DNA of 64,000 bases from Manihot esculenta. Taxonomy: Eukaryota; Streptophyta; Magnoliopsida; Malpighiales; Euphorbiaceae. The position numbers were made by a program, and so were the translations under genes. Of this stretch, positions 58,530 through 64,000 are shown piece after piece. A model generated the notes under the pieces. That model made no database searches. It was not told where the DNA came from and saw only the letters and a list, made by a program, of their open reading frames with translations. Numbering within the stretch: the first letter of the stretch is position 1; each line of letters begins with the position of its first letter. The stretch is taken from the NCBI RefSeq assembly GCF_001659605.2, contig NC_035171.2, positions 31,489,325-31,553,324 on the forward strand. Reading direction: 5' to 3'.

Positions 58530-61500
58530 GTGAGGTTGGGCTCTTTTTCTATCCTTCGCTTGGAATGGGTATATGAATGATTAGAGCAAATTTTCGATTG
58601 ATCAAAATTCAAGCTTTTCGTGTTGTTGCCTGTGAATTTTGAGAACCCAAATAAGAAAAACAATTGGGAATGGAATCTCTGGTCTTTTTGGTTCTTGACT
58701 TGGCCTCTCCTCCTACGCGTCGAAGCTGGCAAGGCGAATGGTAAACGACATGCACTTTCTGATTCGTACGCTTCTACAGTAAAAGATCTAAACGACATGT
58801 AGCAACAGGAGAAAAAAGTGTCGTTTATGGGTCCATTACTCCTGTGTTGGCCGGGGACCTAATAATTTCTTTTTGCATTTGTGAATTTTAGCATGAACCT
58901 AATCTTGGGCTATACGGAAAAGCCCAATTCATGCTGCTATTATAATTTTTTTTATTATTATGAGTAGAAAATTGAAGTTATGAGATTCGAATTTACATCT
59001 ATCGATAAAAAAATTAGATTAATTGATTAAAATTTTTTAATATTTATACGTATTTATATTTTAATTTTAATTTTCTAATTTTTAATTTAATTAATTTATT
59101 TTTTACATTTTAATATAATTTTAACTCAAATTTATAAATTTAATAATTTATATAGCAATTTAATTATATATTTAATATCTCATTTATATTATTATAATTA
59201 TTTTTTAATTAATAACTGAAATAAAATTTAATATTTGTAGCATTTTATATTTTTATTACTTTTGATAAATTTTATTATATAGTAATAACTATAAATATTT
59301 TATGATAAATATATTATTTAATTTAAAATAGTACTATATATAAAATAATTAAATGTAATATATGTATTATAAAATCTTTATAATTATTAATATAAAATAA
59401 AATCTATTTTCAATTAAAACTATTAATTACATATTTAATAATTAGATTACTATTATTTTTAAAATTAAACATATTATTTAATTATAATTAAATATAAATT
59501 AATATTATTTTTAAATATAATTAACTATATTTAAAAAAATAATAAAATATTACATTTAACATTTTATTTAAATTCTTATATTTTAATTTTTTAAAATTAA
59601 TTAAAACTATACTCACGTATAAATATTCAACTAATTAATAAAAATTTAAATATTTAAATTAAAATATAAAATAATAAAAACGTTCAGTTTTTTCAATCAT
59701 TTAATCATTAATTTATATAAATAATAATAATAATAATAATATATGATATATTAACTAAATTATCAAATTATTATATAAAATATTAAATTTAAAAATTTAA
59801 AAATTAGTTAAAATTACATTAAAATATAAAGATTGAGTTAATTAAGTTAAAACTTTTAAATTAAAATATAAATATGCATAAACTTTTAAGTTGTTTGAAT
59901 CGATTGGCCTAAAAACTATAATATATATATAAGTGTATATAAATTCGATTTTTATTTTAACATTCAAAACTCTCACAAAATCCGATTGTTATTATGCAAT
60001 TTTATTAATAATTTATATAAAATCATTTTTTTCATTACCAATTTTATTTTAAAATTGTAATATTTCTATAAAATATTTAAATATATTTTATAATTAATTA
60101 ATTATTTATATAAATAAATTCTCATAATAAATAACTAATATACAAAATTTGAATTGAATTGAAATTTATTATATATATTAATTTTTATATCTCATTTTGG
60201 TTGTAAATTATTGCTTGATTCCTTCATAAGGTTTAATCAAATTGAAAATATAAAAATATAGGATCTGTGATAGGTGGTGATTTATTTGGGCCATTTGAAA
60301 GCCCAAATAGATTTATTTGGGCTATCTCTAAAGATTTAAAATTTTCATAAATATAATAAGTTCAATCCCTCAGAAAAACAGGAATAATTATTAAATATAA
60401 TTTGAATGATTACATCATGTCTAGACTTGCATTTGATTTCTTTGCTTTTTTTTTTTAATTAAAATTGGGTTGTGTAAATTGTGGTGATTGCTTTTGCTTG
60501 GTTGATTGGCTCAGGAATTGTTGTTTTAAATCATCTTGGTGTTCCATTAACACTTTTCATACATACTCTGAAAACGAATGTTTGGTCCTTTTTCGTTATG
60601 AATAAAATTTACAGCACTCAGTCCAACCCCACATACCATCTTAATCATAAATCATATGACCTAATTCATAATCCTCAATAATAATATGAAGGAATCTATA
60701 ACCAACATACTAATTTCCAAAATATACCTAATTTAAAATTATAATTAATTAACCCACTTAATTGTCCAATCTTGTTCTATATCTATTCAGGCATATCATT
60801 TAATTTATTCCTTCAAAGAAACCCAATCAAGGAAAATTGTCACAATTTCATTAGTTACAAAAATTCCAAATTGGAAAACCCTAGCTAAGCTATCATGCAT
60901 GTCGATGCAATACTCTTTAAAAGGTCGTCTGAAATTTCACAAAGGGCACTATCAACGTGTCGGTAGGGCATCTAAGCCCTTGACTTTGAAGGACAATAGA
61001 GCAGTAGTTGTCCTTTGAAAAGGATGCTGGCCTGCAGACAAACCTTGCAATTTCTAACTACTCCATAAACCCTATCTTTGATTCTTCTTCGTTATCATAT
61101 ATCTCTGTCGGAGAATATCACATTTGCATGCCACTCTCTAATATGATTTCTGGTTTAGCTGAATTAATAAATAAATTTACCCAATAATTTCATATTAATG
61201 GCAAAATGTGAATTTAAAATAATAATTAATTTAAAGTTAAATTGAATTGGATAATATTGATTATTCGATAAGCCTTAAATTTAAATATTTTTAGTTGAGT
61301 ACTTAGAAATTAAGATGAATTATGAATTATACCAAATTGAAGGAATTTAATTTGAATGAAAAATCAACACCTCTATATTAATAATTCTAAGACTAAACCT
61401 TCTAATAATTGATATTAATTCAATGCTTGAAAGGAAATTTTTGTATGTTGAAAAGGTCAAGAAGTGATTTGTTATGATATGATGCAATATGCTAAAATTA

Positions 61501-64000
61501 AAGCAAATATAGCTATCATCCGAATCTTATTTTATTACAAGACTAGGGATGATAATTTAAATATTGACAATAAAAGATGGGAGAAATTGGTTATTACGAC
61601 AAGCAAATGAAAACGAAACTAAAGGAATTGAATATGTGTTGACTATAAAAGTTATAGTTTTTTTTTTTATAATTGGAGGTAAACGAATTTACTCGAGTTA
61701 AATTTTGAAACATTTAAATTTAATTTATTAAAATTTTTTTAATTTTGATTTGAACTCAAATTTTATTTATTTTAAATTTAAATCGAATATTAATAATTTT
61801 ATGTTTCATACATGGTTGGTTTAATAAATGAATTAAGACGTAAATTTTAACAAACTGAATATTTTAAAATTCAAACTCAACTGAATATTTCAAAATTTAA
61901 ACTCTAATTCAATTATTAAGCGTGTTAAAACATTAAGTTTAAATTTAATTCGTTTAAAAAATAATCCAAATCTAATTAAATTGATATTGAAATAAACATT
62001 CACTAATGATTTATTTATTTATGACTCTAATTACTAACTAATTCAGTAATAATGAATTTAATTTGTATATACAATTTTAAACACAATACTTAGATAAGTA
62101 CAAACAAAATTAAATAGATTTATTCGATTTCATATTTTCATTTAACAAATCACCCATATACATGACATATTTAGCTTTTCGATCATATAAAATAGATTAC
62201 TATCCATCCAATAAATTAAAATATTGTACGAAATTAAGTAAAGATCAAATTTAGATTTTTTTAATTAATATATATCTTGATACATTTTTGTCAATTTTCT
62301 CTATTTTTCTTCTTATCCGTCCATAATTATCATTATTTTAATCATCTTAATTCATTTGCTTATCTTGTTCATGTTAGGTTCGTATCTTGTCAAGTTGTCG
62401 TTGCCCTTTTGATATTTCTTTCTTTTTTTTTGACGTAAATGTATATAATTGGATTAGCATGAATTTTTTTTGGAAAGTTTGGTGATAATCCAATTGCAAC
62501 GGCTCAATTCCCTTATTTTTATCCTTTATTATTAAAAAACAAAACTGAATTTCAATGTCATAAACAGGAAGAACATTAATTGCAGAAAAAGATTTTTTTT
62601 AAAAAAAATTTCATTGTATAATAATGACATACAAAATGATCAAAGTGCGTGTACGGTCTCTCAATTATGAATCAGGTTGCTGGTCTTAAACCAAGCCGAT
62701 ATAAAGCAGATCTAAGGGGTCCCTAATCTTGGGTTCGCAAAGTTTTCATAGTTTGGACCTGCAGAACATCATACTTCTTATGTTTCAGTTTCGAGTATCA
62801 TTTTTTTAATATAATATAATATGTTTTATATTGATTTTAAATACTATTAAATATGATTTTAAAAAAAAGAAAAGAAAAAAAGAATTTATTACGTACCATG
62901 CGTTTGAGTTTGAGCAGCAAAATGATAATGTTGTTTGATTAACTGTCTGCCTGTCTCACTCAATTTAGTCTTGTTGTTGGGTTATTGATGCAAAGCCAAA
63001 ATATTAGAAATGGCTGGATTTGAGATAACCGTCGCCGGAGCTTTCATATTGATTTGTCGGCAAACATACCCCACAAATCGGTTATGCACATAGGCCATGG
63101 CCGGCCAAAGCCGAAAAAACACAATACATAGGCCCTACTCTCTAATTCCAATAGTGCAGTCTACAAAAGAGGCTCTCTCATGCAAGAAATTTTTGCCTTG
63201 AATATTGGCTTTGATAGTTATGCCTCACCAAATTAGTTTTTGAATATTAAATACCCAATTATTGATATTATGATTAAGAAAAAACATAAAATATTTAAAG
63301 CGAAATAAAAATATAATAGTTATATTCATTATTTATATATTTTTTTTCAATATCCATAAAAGAGATAAATATTAAAAATAATAAAATGTGACATGTAGCA
63401 ATTAGTCTTGAACTTTATAGTAGATTTGAATTAAACCTAATTTTTACTGCCGACGTCCGATAGAGACTTACAATAACTTTTCGAAAATGAGATTTTGAGG
63501 CGCACGACATTTAAAAATGTGACGAAAATCGCAGACCTTATCACAAAATTTGATATAAAAATTCTATTATTTAAGATCAATTTTACATTTTAATTATTTT
63601 TTAAATACTTTACATATTTTCATAATTTTGTATATTAAGATTTTATTTTTATTATAAATAGCCTGCTCCCCTATCTATTAAAAATTGACTTTTCAATTTT
63701 TGAAAAATTTTAATAAGACTTTTCGTTTTTTAACCTAATTTTTCTCTTATTTCATTTTAACCAAATAATATTGATTAAAACTTCTAACGAAATCGAAATA
63801 ATCTTTTATCAAAACGTAACATAATTTAACATAAACAATACTGAAAAATATAGTCTAATATATACTCTTAAAAAGGATTAAGGAAGAATGTATAATTTAA
63901 AGATACAGAGCAATTGATCTTAAATTTTATTGACAAATTTAAATCAGATCTAACTTTAAAATTTAAAAGTCTAATTAGTTTAACTATTAAAAATAGTAAA
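58530..64000. other. AT-rich intergenic DNA upstream of VPS24
   Basis: The first ~300 bp are the likely VPS24 promoter and 5' UTR. The rest is very AT-rich. Less AT-rich patches at about 60780-61120 (with a hairpin at 60985-61019) and 62930-63240 show no recognisable coding sequence. Confidence 0.45.
60985..61019 (+). other. Short hairpin in an unassigned island
   Basis: AAGGACAA (60989-60996) and TTGTCCTT (61008-61015) form an 8-bp stem with an 11-nt loop, extendable to about 12 pairs with two wobbles. It matches no microRNA I recognise. Confidence 0.35.

Noticed and set aside
1..64000. CRISPR arrays, bacterial operons, rRNA genes or organelle insertions
   Set aside because: No regularly spaced repeats, no ribosomal RNA-like sequence and no organelle gene were recognised; the content is typical of a plant nuclear chromosome. 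A systematic tRNA or organelle search could not be run.

Overview
This window is nuclear DNA from a flowering plant, almost certainly a eudicot and probably a rosid. It is very AT-rich. The genes are intron-containing plant families: SAUR, heavy-metal-associated isoprenylated proteins (HIPP), R2R3-MYB, serine carboxypeptidase-like, ESCRT-III VPS24 and the plant microRNA MIR530. There is no bacterial-style operon structure. The species cannot be fixed from the sequence alone.

Layout. 1-10 kb: a SAUR neighbourhood with one intact intronless SAUR (4986-5342), a decayed second copy (8876-9155), promoter-only duplicates, and two related MITEs (1636-2099 and 6051-6638), each with a perfect 9-bp target-site duplication. 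10-13.8 kb: AT-rich intergenic DNA with unclassified fragments. 13.8-21 kb: a tandem duplication of about 3.5 kb carrying two five-exon HIPP genes on the minus strand, plus a conserved non-coding block downstream of each. 21-31 kb: intergenic DNA with a MIR530 locus on the plus strand (about 25.49-25.67 kb; TATA box and two G-boxes upstream) and a Ty3-type LTR-like remnant (about 27.98-28.56 kb). 31.5-33.5 kb: a 5'-truncated, intron-retaining glyoxalase I pseudogene. 39.0-40.4 kb: an R2R3-MYB of the RAX/MYB36 type (minus). 47.5-50 kb: an alpha-L-fucosidase (GH29) pseudogene with several frame breaks (plus). 51.4-53.8 kb: an intact nine-exon serine carboxypeptidase (minus). 55.5-58.5 kb: an intact six-exon VPS24/CHMP3 gene (minus). 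58.5-64 kb: AT-rich intergenic DNA.

The genes do not form one pathway. The window shows ordinary plant gene evolution: tandem duplication (SAUR, HIPP), decay of copies (SAUR, glyoxalase I, fucosidase) and insertion of non-autonomous transposons. The most checkable unusual points are two introns that appear to use GC instead of GT at the 5' splice site (VPS24 intron 1 and HIPP copy 2 intron 3), the paired Mutator-type MITEs around the SAUR gene, SAUR promoter blocks that outlived their coding sequence, a stem-loop conserved downstream of both HIPP copies, and MIR530 with paired G-boxes. Exon coordinates were derived by hand from splice signals and reading-frame continuity. I saw no clear evidence of a wholly new biological system.
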